Source of the DNA: Sympetrum striolatum
Lineage: Eukaryota > Arthropoda > Insecta > Odonata > Libellulidae
Length of the DNA: 64,000 nt
NCBI GenBank assembly: GCA_947579665.1
Contig: OX388350.1
Coordinates: forward strand, 3,782,001 to 3,846,000
Direction of reading: 5' to 3'
The notes under the pieces are model-generated. The model saw nothing but the letters and a program-made list of their open reading frames with translations, was not told where the DNA came from and made no database searches. The position numbers and the translations under genes were made by a program. The first letter of the stretch is position 1. Each line of letters starts with the position of its first letter. This document shows, piece by piece, positions 9,673 to 24,600 of this stretch.

Positions 9673-12600
9673 CTGAAAAGTGAACGGATTCTTCTTGTTA
9701 AAAGAGAAACATAAAATTTAAAATCACCTTTAAATTGTAATCATAAGATCAAAAGTTTGACTATTTGTCCAATTGATCAAATGGTGAACACTTCAGTTCT
9801 TGAAGGAATGGAATCAATTATTGTGAGTGAATTGTGTAGTTGCGTAGGCAAGTAGGTTCGCCACCACTCGGTAACATTTTCATTCGCTAAAAGTTAGGTC
9901 TTTTTTTATTGAAAGCAACAAAATGACACCCCTTTTTCGGCTAAATTTGGAGATAAAGTAAGGAAAACAACTAAGTAAACGACGATGGACTATCACGTCT
10001 CTTATACCACGACAATCTGCAAGGTTTCTTGGAAAATGAAGGAACTGTTTCAATTCACCTGCTATCCTGGGATTGCGGTTGATTTCTTGTAAGCGGTGCG
10101 CGGTCCGGCTTGGCGCAATAGAATCCCCAAATCCAGTTTCGTAGTCTTTTTGGCGATGTTAAGTCTAAGAATCAGCCTTTTACATCTTAAATTCTTGCTA
10201 ATCATATTTAAAACCCATTTTAAGGGAAATTTGGATGTATAGAATAGAAAAGACCTTTCTCAGGCTAGCAAATTGAAAATCAAACAGATAGACAAGTTTT
10301 AATTGTAGACTTTCTCTCGCCCGTGGGGTTGTTGAGAATGGTTTGAAATCCTAAACCAAAAATTGAGGACTTATAGCCGGAAGGTAAAAGTAGCTCAAAA
10401 TACGCAGAAAACATTGTTTTGACAAAACGTAATCTGCATAATTTAATTCGCCAAGGACGTAGCTCAGTGACAATTATGTCATTGGAGTTCATTTAACAAA
10501 ATTGCGGTAAATTTCTAGTTTCACACAGTCAGGGAGAAATTCTATACCTCCCTTATTACTGGATATAATCATGTAATTCCTAAACCATTTCGTAGAATAA
10601 GGATGGCAAACCACTTGAGAAAAAAAAGGCTGACTGTGTGAAACTAGAAATTTACCAAAATTGCCACTTCCACAGGGAGTAAATAGTTCAAATAAAGCTT
10701 TTAAAATAAGGGAAACGTTACAAGTTTCCTTACCTCTGAATCAGGATCTGTCCCTTGGCGAAAGGGTATGATTTAGATCTTCCAAAATGTTTTTTCCTAG
10801 CAGAATTGTCGCTGTAACATTGACGAGACAAGTCCTGCAACTCAGGATATTGTCGCACCAATTCAATTAACTTCCCACCCATTTTAAAACAGAGCTCGCT
10901 AAATTGAAACTTGCGAGAAAGGTTCGGTATTAATGACGCTTTAATGAGGTGGCTCAACCGCGGCCCTGTTCACACTGTGCCACCCACTCAAAAGACAATC
11001 AAAAACCGTGGTTGAATATCCTTGAATGCAAGGCGACCGTGACTGCGATAGGAGTGCGCCTCCTCCAATTCCATTCCAATGTTTCAATTTTGTCTGTAAC
11101 ATAACCGCGAAGAGTGTGCACCGTGACCGTCCCAACTCAATAGAGCTCATCAGGAGGTACTTAACCAAAGCAACAGCAACAATGGATAAACACACACAAC
11201 TATTCCCTGATCAGAAAAATCCATTCAACCGAGATTTGGACCTTGGGGTCAGAGCAATGGACGATTACCACTCGGCCACCAAGGCTAGTGCTTAGGTTAC
11301 ATAAGATAAGGTATCACTTACATATTTTATTATAATCAAATAGCTCTAAGTGTAATAAATATTACATAATAATTGACTCTGAATATAATATTATTATCAC
11401 ATTAATACATTATTATATTTACATTATATTTGTTACATTTTATACTCACAACCACCATATATGCCAGTGTATTTATGTGTCTATGATCTTCCCAGTTCTG
11501 TGCTTGGTGATGTTTGTATGTTTGCAGATGACAGTAACAACTTGCTAAAAGGTATAAATGATATATACAAATCTGTGGAATTATCTATCCAGAAAATGGA
11601 ATACTGGTGCAAACAAAATAAGATCTCAATATATAAAGAAAAATCAACTTTCACGCAGTTCCATCAACCCCAGAGCAAAATCTCTCATAATATTTCTTTG
11701 AAACTAGTGGGTGATACCTTGCTTGAATCACTACATGTAAAATTCCTTGGAGTACACATCAATAACTGTTTGAGTTGGGAAACACATGTTAAAATAATTG
11801 TGTAGTCATATTGCCACTGCTTGCTTTCTCTTAAGGAGACTCATGGACACAGCAAATAAAGAAACTGCTATCGTGGTGTACCATGCCTACTTAGCCAGTA
11901 GAATAAAATACGGTATTGCTGTTTGGGGGCAATCCCCTCATGCCGCTCGTTTATTTAAACTACGAAAATGGGCAATCTGAAATATCTCTGCAGCCAGGAA
12001 AAGAGACAGCTGTAGAGAACTATTCAAAAATCTAAGTATTCTTCCTTTCCCTTGTATGAAATTATTTCACACATTGCTATTTTTAAAGGAAAATGGCAAA
12101 TTGTTTAACGTAAAACCAAACTCTGATGTACACGACCACAACACCAGAAACAAACGAGATATAAACGTGTGCCCTCACTATCTGAAGTCAAGGCCCATCA
12201 CTTGCTGGAAGTATCTTGTACAGTTAACTTCCCAAACTCATAAAAATAGCAAAATCCTCCAAATTTAAATCATTGATCATCATCAATTGGTAGCTTCTCC
12301 TATCAGGAGGTTAGCTCTCATGGATCTACACTCTTCTCTTCTACTTGCTTTCCTTTTCATTTCCTCATATTTGTTAATTTCAGTCCAGTTCTTTAAATTG
12401 TCCAACCATTCCATCCTTGGTCTCTTCCTTACTGTCCATCCTTCCAGCGCTGTCACGTTTCGATTTAAATTTACATATGTTTTTAAAAACTTTTTGTTGG
12501 AAAATTTTTTCTATTCTGTTTGTGAATATTTATTTACTTAGGACTTTATATTCTAATTCCTTTTATTGTAAATAAATAAACTTTTGTACCATTATATATA

Positions 12601-15600
12601 AACAGTATGACTGATATGAATTAATATAATATTATATGACTACGCCTATACATGACTTGTATATGTCCTGGGATGTAATAACATATAATTATTGTTGAAC
12701 ACAGATTTATACTTTTCCACACCTTTGGGCATGGGCGTACCCAGCTTTTGGCCTAGGGGGGGCAAATCAGAAATGCAAATAAAATATTCAACATAAATAT
12801 AAATTTACATTTACATTTTCCACTTTTTGTGGCGTCTAAAAATAGAGGTATTTCTCAGAAATTATTTGCAGGTGCAACTTTTAAATGCCCATGGAAAGTT
12901 CAATTCCTTCCATGTAATGCGTTAGTTTATGCTTGATGTAGGTCAAACGGATATGGTACAGACGTCTGCATGTGAATCGAAACATACTTGCCCATGCATT
13001 TTACTTTTTCTACAATTTCATAAATTCAACAGTACTTCTGCATATGCACATAATTAGTAGGCTAAATGTATGGGAGCTAGATCGAAGGGTCCAGTGGTGG
13101 CTGTTCAGGGGGGGGCAGCTTCCTTCCCCTTGGTCTGCCCATGCCTTTCGGGAAAAGTATAAATCTGTGTTCAGCTTTGTCTTTCCACATCATCTCAGCC
13201 AAATTGATAGATTATATTATTATTATTTTTACAAGTCAACCTTTGAAGCCTAAAACAATCTTTGGAAAACCAGGGGTCGACTTATACGCTGAACATAAAA
13301 TTTAATCCTTTACCACCGAGGTGATACAACTTGCTTCACACTTTTTGTACACAAACTCTTGTAACTCTCCACAATTTTTTTTACTAAAACTAATTTTTGG
13401 CATCTAATTAAAATAGATATCATATAAAATGACCACAAAAAAAATCCAAAATCAGATTATTTGCCGACGACTGCATACTTTACAGACGAATGACGAAAGC
13501 ATACGATCAAGTACTTCTGCAAAATGACTTAAACCAACTAGCCGAGGACTAAATTAAACAGGATGGAAATTAATGTTGGCAAATGTAAGCACATCAAGTT
13601 CTCCAGAAGGATATCTCAAATACAACATAATTATTCCCTTATTGACAAAAATCATTCAAGTCGTATCTGATTGCAAATATATAGATATCAGGTTAACCGA
13701 ATATCTTAAATGGGCACGTTGAGGACATTGTTGCAAAGGGAATCTCCATTTTATAATGAGGAACCTAAAGTGTATTGGGAAGGGTGTCAGGGAAAGAGCG
13801 TACAAATTTCTCGTTAAGCCGACTATAGAATATGCAACGAGTGTTTGGGATCCCCACGAAACTGGCCTTATTAAGAAACTCAAAGGCGTGCAAAGAAAGG
13901 CAGCTAGGTATGTAGTCGGAAAACACGGGAAAGCCGAAAGTGTTAGTGAAATGCTAAACCATTTGAAGTGGGAATCTCTAGAGTCAAGAAGAAAGACATT
14001 TAGATTAGCCGGGATGTACAAGGAACTCAGAAGAGGGCTGGGATGAACTGCGTGGCAGATTTGAACTTCCTAATTATGTAGGACCCGGCAACCACAGTTT
14101 TAAATCAAGGAACACGAGTAGAAAACAGACATAGTGAAATTTTCTTTCATTAATAGGGGTATTAGGAACTCTTTACCTGGTGAATTTCTCATGTCAATGC
14201 CTAAAAATGTAAAAATTTTCAAAAATAAGCTTCAGTCAAGATGTATGTAAATTTTTTAAATGTGGTTCACAGCTACCTCCGCTGTATTATTATTATTTTA
14301 TCAAGTTGTATTGTTATATTCCATCAATATATATTTATGTATGTGCCTATATGGATATTCTACCATGTACTGTATTATTTTATTTAATTGACGGATCTCA
14401 TATATATTTATGTATGACAGATCTTATTCATGATTTATGATTTTATTTTTTGTACTTATAATATATATATGTTGTAGTTTAATTGTACAACCTATGGGAG
14501 ATTTTTGGAGGGGTTTCCCTCCTGCCTTTGGGCAAATGCCGGGCTTAGAATTAATTTTAACGTTGCCACCTAGCCTGAAGGCTAACTTGCAACGTAAACT
14601 TAAATACATAAATAAATAAAACAAATTTCATCACCAAATATAATTGTGACTGAAAGTATGTTACTATATGACAACTTTTCATAATAAAAGAGTTGAATTA
14701 ATAAACTATATCATATCTTTCAAATAAATTTGACGCATATATATTCTTTGCAAATTACCATATTTGATGGCATATAAGACACACCTGTTTTCCTTAATTA
14801 TGTTTCAAAAAATTTCCCTGAGTCTTATATGTGAAGGTTCAACATTAACAACAGGTTAACTTTCAACACTGAATGCTAAGCCCAGATTGTCAAAACTATC
14901 TATTTTGACTCTATTATATCAGTTATACTATTATTATCACTTCGATATAATTTATTATGAACTTTTCACAAGGAGTTTGAAATTGAACATCGGGCGTATT
15001 TTGGCTATTTCAGCTCAATCTGGCAGTGGTTTGTTTGGATCTGGAAACCATGCTAATCATAACAAAACAGCTCTTCTTGCTGAATAGAGCTATTTGTTAG
15101 AAGATTACCTTTTAGAATATGTCTGCAAGAAATAAGAGATTAAGCTACATAATTGAATATAAATTAAGAGTGTTAAATTGTGATAAAGTGCATGGGAACA
15201 GAGCAGCAGCATGGCATTTCTGTCCACCATATACCGAAAAAATTATACATACTTGGCAACTGCAGGAAGATCAATTGAAGACTGATAAATAACAAAAACA
15301 TAATCTTTGATGCCCAGCTCCATGTTGGCCAGAACTTGAGAATGCCATAAAAATGTGGATAATAGATAAGAAGAATTCAGGGATATGCATTTCAAGCAAA
15401 ATGATTATCAATGAGGCCAAGGGATTTGCAGAAAAACAGAACTTTTCGAGATCTGAAAAATGGTGTGACAGATTCATGAAAAGGCATGGCTTATCAATCC
15501 GCACAGAAACAACTATTGCACAGAAAATGCCAGCAGAGTATGAAGGAAAGATACTAGCATTTCATAGATTTGTTATAAATGCACGAAAGAAAACTTCTTT

Positions 15601-18600
15601 TGGGTCAAATAGGAAATATGGAAAAATTCCACTCACATTTGATGTACCTTGTACCAACAAGACTGTGAGTATCAAAGGTTCTAAATAATTACAATAAAAG
15701 CCACTAGTCATGAAAAGACCCACTTTATGGTATTTCTAGCATGTTGTGCTGATGGTACAAAACTCCTGCCTTTTTATATTCAAAAGAAAAAGTTCCAACT
15801 GGTGTATTTGTTCATGTCCATCCGACAGCCTGGATGGACGAAGCTGTAATGAAACAGTGGTTTCAAAACGTATGGGCGAGGCGACCTGGTGGACTCTTAG
15901 AAAAACCCTCTCTTTTGGTTTGGGATCAGTTTAGAGCCCATAGAACCGAGACCACTAAAAATAAGGTACAAGAATTAAGAACCAAGATAGCTGTCATTCC
16001 TGGTGGACTGACATGCCAATTGCAGCCTTTAGATGTATCAGTAAATAAGCCTTTTAAGCAAAAGGTACAAGAACAGAGGAACAAGTGGATAGGAAAACCA
16101 CATCATGAGCTCACGCCCACAGGTAGAATGAAGCAGCCTTCTATTTCAGAAGTGTGCAAGTGGGTAAAAAAATCTTGGGAAGACATAAACATTGAAATAA
16201 TTCTCAAGTCTTTCAAGAAATGCGGAATCAGTAATTCTCTTGTTGGAACAGAAGACGACGCATTATTTGAAGAAAGCAATAACGATTATTATGATTAATG
16301 ATGATGATTTTTTCAATTTTGAGGATGATGATAATGAAGAGGAGTTTTTTTTGGATTTGAAAGTGATTAGTCTTATTTTATAGTGGTATATGTTTACCTA
16401 GAATAGGTGTTTTTCTTTTTTTGTGCTTTATATTAGGCTTAGCTTTGTATTATGTTCAAAATAGCTTGTCATTTGTTAATATTTTCCTTAATAATAAACA
16501 TTTTTGGTAATTACATTCAATAATTGTGTTACCTATTTGGTTTTCATGGATCATGAGAACTAAAAGAAACTAAATTATAAGTTTTTGCGGTACCAGAGTT
16601 TTGCGCGGACTGTTTTTCCTTGTGTGTGGCTAACTTAATGAGGGTGCGTCTTATATGCTGTCAAATACAGTATATTCATTTTTCACATGTATTTTTTTTA
16701 CAAAATTTAATGAATATTTCAACATTTTCTTTTCACAAATGAAGATCAATAAGCACATCATGGTTTGTTTTTCATATAATTTTTACTTTCTCCATATACG
16801 AAGTATAGAGAAAGTATTGTTTTCATGAAAAAATTCGACTTCGAGATTTCAACGGAAAAACATGTTTTGGGGTCCCTAGAACACGTTTTAACCATTTTCC
16901 GAATGATGTCTGTGTGTATGTGTGTGTGTGTGTAAGTGTGTGTGTATGTATGTGTGTCTGTGCTTGTGGGTGCTCTAACGTTAAAACTATTGGTGGTATC
17001 AATACCAAACTTCATATATAGTACTATGGTGTGTGCTGTCAGAGTTGATTAGTTTTTGGAGTAAATCGGTTTACCGGAAGTCGAACTTCATTCATCAAAG
17101 CTCATTTCCGGTTTTCATAATATCTCCATAAATATGACATATACGTATATTGTATTTCTTATAAAAGTTTTAGAAAATGTAATTTACTATAACTTTTGTA
17201 TTTAACATATTTTTATATCACCGGTCGATTAGGAGTTATTCGTGAAAAACCGATAAACCGGAAGTAGCTGTTATGTACTTTGTGGGCGCTCTAACATAAA
17301 AACCATTCGTTATATCAACATCAAATTTCATATTTAGGTCTTTATTTGGTGTAGTTAGAGTTGATTAGTTTTTGGAGTAAATCGGTTAACCGGAAGTTGA
17401 GCTTCATTCCTCAAAGCTCATTTCCGGTTTTCAAAATATCTCCATAAATATGATATTTAGGTATAAACTATTATTTACAAACGTTTTAGAAAATACTTTT
17501 TACTATAACTTTTGTTTAAAACATATTTTTGTATCACTGATTGTTTAGGAGTTATTCAGGAAATACTGATAAACCGGAAGTTGCTGATTGTGTACTTTGT
17601 GGGCGCTCTGGGCTGTATGGGTGAAAAGCCAATTTCATCGTTTTTCATCGATCATGTCCCGAAAAACATTATTTATAAAGTTTGTGACGTCAAAGAAAAT
17701 AATATTTAAATAAATCGCTCATCTTCCAAGTTTAGATGGAATATAGAGTTCGAAATTACTGTCGTAGATAAATATATACATCTTAAAAATGGAGAAAGTT
17801 ATGTGCTGGCCACATCAGATTTTTTTCATATACTTCATATAATTGTTATGATTCATCTTAGTATTAGGAGTTCATGGAAATTGTTTTAGCTGCATCTTTA
17901 TTTGATCTTACCATACTAAATTACCATTATTTTTACTTTAAATTTTTAATACCATTGTGTTTCTGTTTTATAACGCATTTTATTTGTGTAGCCTGAGTGA
18001 TACCAATGAAAGAAACTTGTGTAATAGTTAAGCAGAGTTGAGAAGTTGACATGGCAGCTGAAAGAAAAATTCTAGCGTCTTAATCTTATGCGGTAAATAC
18101 TCCTTAAGCTATTGTATATTTATGGATACTGTAGTTTTTCTTCCCATAAAATAGAGCTGAGGAAGTGGTTTTGCTTTATTTTCTGGGTTGACTTATACAC
18201 TGAACATAGGCTAAAACCTGGAATTCACCTAAATATTTATGGGGTCGACTTATATGCCGGCATTCGCAGAAATTTATATCCATTTAATGGATTACAAAAT
18301 GAAGCTACCTACCTCTTGGAATTCCTAGTTTATCTTCAACATCTTGGAAAAGGGCGCTTCCCCCTACAACCATAGATAAGCATATTTGGACTGTTACAAG
18401 GAGTACGTTAATGTATAAGAGGTAACTTCCTGGTAATCCTTGAAGTAAATTCGGCCTGGCGAGTTCACCATATTTGAAAAGAGCAATCAGAGTTGTTATC
18501 ACCGAGAGACCACCAGACACTAAAAAAAAACAACAATATAATGTTAATCTATATTCACGTTATGATAGGGGGGTATATACTGGAAACAAAAATTTTAACA

Positions 18601-21600
18601 TAATAAATTTAATGTTACTTTTTAATAAAAAAACCATCACATTTCACAATATATGAAATCATAATGTACCGTATTTGACGGTATATAAGACGCACCTTTT
18701 TTCCTAAATTATGTCTCGAAAAATCTCCCTTCGTCTTATATGTGAAGGTTCAACCTCCACAGGTCAACTTTCAATACTGAATGCTATTTTTAGCCCAGAT
18801 GGTCTATACTACCTATATGGTAATTGCATTCAATGATTGTGTTAATATTTGGCTTTTACAAAACATGACAACTAAAAGAAACAACATTTTAAGTTATTGT
18901 GGTACCGCGCTTTCACACGGGCAATTAAAACCTTTTTTCCTTGTGAGTGACCAACTTAATGAGGGTGCATCTTATATGCCGTCAAGTACAGTAATCATCA
19001 TTTTTGCTGTATTTATGAATGATTCGCCTTCATTATCCTTTATGTGCACCACTGACTCAGGTTGCAAGAACATTTTACCTCAAAACTCTTTACTTACATT
19101 CATGATATTTCACCTAACAATTTTTATAGAGAAGAGATCAAGAGAAAAACCTCTGAAAAATTTCTGAGTTTTATTTTTCATTTATTTCGAGCCCCTATTT
19201 TCTCTGCAAAAGGAAAGACACCTGTTAGATCTTTTTCAGTAATTATCACCCTATTTTTGGTAAACAATATTATAGAGATCTATTCTTCTAGTATTTGAAT
19301 TCTTGCTTTTGTATTTATCTTGACTTTTTTTATTGCCTTCTCAAAGTATACATCAAAGATCAGTAGTAATTAGCAACCATTTTATTTAATGTTAATTTTA
19401 TAACTAAAGAGGAATGCTTGTATGTTAATGTGTCTGCTAAGACCTCAAGAACCAAAAGTGGCTTTCAAAAATTGTCAATTGCCCTCCCTGTCAAGATAAT
19501 TTTCTGTTTTGTGCATTCTATTTATGTAGCTTTCATGGCTTCACTCTGTGCATGGTAAAGTGTCTGTATTACAATTGCATAAAAAATTCACTTTATAGGT
19601 TGCAGGTTTTATTTCTATACCAAATTAAATTAGAAATAACTGTCATACAAAATTGAGACAAATAAATGAAGGTTTTGTAAAATGTTGTGACTGTAAACAA
19701 TAAAACCTCTTGACAACCAAAGCAGAGTCAAGCTCATACTGTTGTTCATTTTTTTCTTGCCTAAAGATACATTTATAAAAGAAAGATTAACTCATGTCAG
19801 ACCTTTCTAATTGTTGCTCTTTCTTTTTTATTTTTATCTTCATTTTCTTTCATGTCGTCCTTTTTGTTACATTATCAACATAATGGTATTTTTCTGCTGT
19901 ATTTGATGTATAATTTAATATATTTTCCCAATGGACACGACTCAATTAAAATGGAGAGCCTCAGATAATAAACAGGGTACTTTACAGTAGTCTTTCACAT
20001 CAAAGTATTGCAGCCATTTAAGTAAATATCCCACACTGCCAATAGTTAAGTGAGGGCTTCTATACTGATCACTATGTTCTCTACACTCATGAAGGGAGGC
20101 ACCTCCAACATCTTGTGTATTTTATTGACATATGTATGTGCCAAATCCCTTTACATTCAGAGGTTTTTGTAGCATTCATAGGCCATCTTACCAAAGGATG
20201 TACTTTCTATATTCCACAAATTGACAATACTATCTGTCCAAAAATTTTTATCCATAAGGTAAATTGGCTTATTTTCCAACTAACTTCAATATCTAGAAGT
20301 CAATAAACCGCCTGCAACCCATTTGATGACATTAATAGCTGTTAGCATGGCCACAAGAATACTTAATTACCATTGTGAATTGAGGTGCATTTAAGTTATA
20401 ACACCTCCGATTTTTTTTCTCAGGACTGGCTACTGATGGAAATATGTGGTTTGTTTCAAAATACGTGCACACTCATTGTTAATGCGCGATAGAGATTTCA
20501 GCACTCTATGGCACATAGAATTTTAGCAGCAGTGGAGGTATTTAGGACTGTCATCGATACTTAAAATGGCGACTTTCTCAGTGCAATATCAGCGTGTTAT
20601 CATTCGTTTTCTCCATTTGCGTGGTATGCCACCGATTGAAATTCATCGCCAGTTGACTGAGACATGTGGTGATGGTGTCATGGATTTGTCCAAAGTGAGT
20701 ACAGGTGAGTAGGGACCACGAGAGATCACTTGAAAGCTGTTGGCACGGAAACACTGCAGCATAGCATTCGCCTGATGTGCTGGTGCGTTGTCTTGATGAA
20801 AGAGACCACGTGCAGCCTTTTCCTGCTGTTTTTCACGCAGTGCTGGAAGGAAATTTGTCTGCAAAACATCTCAGTAGGATGCACCTGTCACCCTCGTGCT
20901 CTTTGGAATGCAATGAGTGAGGATTACGCCATTGCTGTCCCAATACATGGCCACCATCATTTTTACAGCCCTGGCGCCTACCAGAAATGTTTTGGGTGGC
21001 GGTGAGTCTGTGTGCTTCCAATGAGCTGGCTGGCGCTTCGTTTCAGGATTGAAAAAAGATATCAATGTCTCATCCATAGTCACAATCGATGAACAGAAAG
21101 TCCCATTCATGCCGTCATCATGCATCAACATTGCCTGACAACATGCCACGTGAGCAGCCTTGTGGTCATCCATCAGCAACCGCGGCACCCATATGGAGGA
21201 CACTTTTCACATTTTCAGGTCCTCATGCAGGATTGTGTGCACAGACCCCACAGAAATGCTAACTTTGGAGGCGATGTGTTCCACAGTCCTTCAGTGATCA
21301 TCCAAAAAAATTTTCTCCACTCGTTCAATCATGTCATCAGACCGGCTGGTGTGAGGCCTAGATTGTCTCTGTCTGTTGTCACACGATGTTCTGCCTTCTT
21401 TGAACTTTCGCACCCACGAACGCACATTGGACAAATCCATGACACCATCACCACACCACACCACTGGCGATGAATTTCAATAGGTGGTACACCATACAAT
21501 GGAGAAAACGAATGATAACACACTGTTCTAGTACTGAGAAAGTCGCCATTTTAAGTATCAATAACAGTCCTAACTATCTCCGCTGCCACTAAATTGTTAT

Positions 21601-24600
21601 GTTCTGTAGAGTGCTGAAATCTCTATCAAGCATTAACAATGAGTGTGCACGTATTTTAAAACAAACCACATGTTTCTATCAGTAGCCAGTCTTGAGAAAA
21701 AAATCGGAGGTGTTATAACTTGAATGCACCGTGTAGTACTTCCCGATTGAATTGTTAAACCCAATGATTTTTCTATTAATTCACATTCTACTATCACCCT
21801 ATCATTTTTTCAATCTTATGCTAAAGGATCAAAGCTTCATGAAGGACTTTAACCCTCATATGGATTCTCTGCGCCTTTGCGGCGCTCGTGGTTTTTTTAA
21901 AATGCTTTTAATACTGCCCAATCCCATGGATTTTGCTGAAACTTTCAGTAGTCTATTTTTTCTGCATTCTTAGTCGATAAATTTAATTTTGCCCGCATAG
22001 TGCGTATAGTTTTCATTTTATAGGCCACTAATGGAAAAAGTTACGGCGTTGGATTTTCGGTGCCGCTGCGGCTACGCGAGTTTTCTCGTCACTATGTCGG
22101 TCTGTCAATACTTATTTAATAGTTCTTATTTTACGCATGAAATGGTATATTATATTTATAATCATAATATTTAAACGATGAAGCTTTCTAAATCATTTCA
22201 AATTGTTTAACATGGAGCCAAGTTTGCTATGCCAAATTTCTTTCATCTATTATCCAAGTATCATAAATTTTTCTTTTTTAGAATGTTCTTTTACAAAACT
22301 TCATCTAAATACAATAATAGATTTTAGAAATTCGTGGCTAACCTAAGGGTGTTATTTATATGGCCTCTGTCATTATTTGACAGCAAACGGAAAAGAATGC
22401 AGTGTTAAAGGTTTTTATTTATAACTTGTAATAATGGGTTCAATCGAACAAAACACAGTTAAAAATAAAGAATATAGAAGTAGTAGCATTATCAATAAAA
22501 AAAAACTTGCTAAGAAGAGCCAAATTTGGAAGATAATGAAAAAAAATACCGCAGCGCCTCTGCGGCGCCGAAAATCCAACAACGTAACTAAATTTGTAAA
22601 TCCATATGAGGGTTAAAGAGAGATGGAGTTTTATCAGTATTCCTAAAGGTGATTTTGATTCTTACCTAGGAAGCTTAGGAATACTGCTCTACCCAACTTG
22701 TATTTTTGCTGCATGTCCACTTGTATGGTCAGAATGTTTGGGTGAATGTCAAACTGCAATACAAATTATGGAAAATTTTTATGATATCTGAAGATTGAGG
22801 TCAGTCGGTGATAAACGTTCAATTTCTACCCTCATCCAAATTTCAAATTATTTAATAAAAATGTTTCTTACATCTTTTTATTGTTCACTTAATTCAATAA
22901 GCTTAAGTCAAAAGAATTATTCTGTTAAATTTAAATTTTTCGAAGACATTGCTTAGTATTCAAGATGACTTGTGAATTAAAGACAAATGATTAACTTCAT
23001 TGACATTTGATAGTATTTCCTCTAAAAGAGGTTCTCAGATATTGTAAGTGAGATTCTGACCTGAAAAGCCAATATTCCATAGGTTAAGGCAACAGATTCC
23101 CAAGTTGGTGTTGGAATTACAACTGATCCTGCAGCTGATGCATCCAACAACATTGATGACCATGTTAGAACAGCCACTGTCAGAACAGTTATAACTGAGG
23201 TTACAGCTAGCCACCTTATTAAAAATTAATAACATCATATACAATCTGAAAATGTTTTTTAGAATTTCTTATAAAAATCAAATATAATTACTTTAACAAT
23301 GTTGATCATAAATTACAGTATTTATCAGCATATAACATGCATTTTCTCCAAATATTTATGTCTTAAACTTATTTACATAATTATAATTTTTATTTAAACG
23401 TGATTAAATACAAAGAATCTTTCATTTTTAACTTGTTTAATATCTCCTCATGGTATTTTATTTTGGAGATGTCTTGTCTCCAGAAAACAACTACTTGCAA
23501 TACTTCTCAAAATAAGCTGACCAGTATTCATATGTAAGCTAATCTTCACATTCAAAACATCACATTTTCCTGATTATGTACAATAAATTCAATAATTAGA
23601 TATCAAATAATTCTTGTCAATTGTAGAAAAAAGAAGTGTAGGAAGCAAATATATGATTAACACAATTGGCACAAATATGCTACTATCTGAAATCATTCTT
23701 TGCTGTGAATACAATTTGATAAAGAGATTTTTACCATTACTAAATAACTTTTACTTGACAAATTTTAATGATAGACTAGCTTTTATAACTGTTGGCAGTG
23801 TGTGTTGAGTTCTGACTTTACCAAGTCTTGAATTTTAAATATTTTAATTTGAATTTCCTTCTTCAAATCACAATGAGTGTTAACCGGTGATGCATATTAT
23901 ACGCTGATAAATAAAGCATATCAAAATGCAAATTGCAGTAGAAGTCTGTTATAATGATAGTTGCGTTATAGTGAGTGAATCTTTGAATGTTGTCTGTCCC
24001 ACAGCAAACAGGATATGGAGTTACGTCCATTATAACAAGTGATCAAATTCTGAGGTATCGTTATAACGAGTCCCTCTCGCAAGCATTAGGGTTTCTTAAT
24101 TCTTTGTATCTAGCTAAAAAGTAAACTAATTAACACGCTTAGCTAGATAAATCTAGCTAATGCATGTAGAAGATTTTTTCACTAAACACTGTAGTAATAA
24201 CTTTAAACAGAAAAGAATATATTCATTTTTTAAGTTATTACTTTTTTTATGTACAGTGAGACCGAAAAATCAGGTTTTTACACCAATAGATGTTTATTAA
24301 TTATTGTCAAGTTCTTATAACTTCTGTTAAGGTTTATTTATTCTTACTTTCAATGTTTCTGAAAAAGTGAATTTATCATTAATTAATCGTGAAGTTCAGC
24401 ATATTGGGAAATAATTAATGCGAATTGACTGGAACAGCAAAATTTTTGGGCTAAAACTTAACTAAAGGATGAAAGTATGCACCTGCAAGTGGCCATCAAT
24501 TGTAATGTTGCTTTGTTAAAATGTTTCAAATAAAATCCCTTTCATTCTTTCATAGTTTATCCGATTCTTATTTCCTAAAAATTAGCACCATTACAAGAAA

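Noticed and set aside
18305..18520. Independent small membrane protein
   Set aside because: It has no ATG start and fits exactly as exon 7 of the transporter between GT-AG sites.
20730..21473. Plus-strand ORFs over the mariner element
   Set aside because: They are antisense to the recognisable transposase blocks.
22434..22616. Lysine-rich 60-residue ORF
   Set aside because: It lies inside the piggyBac MITE and includes its terminal repeat.
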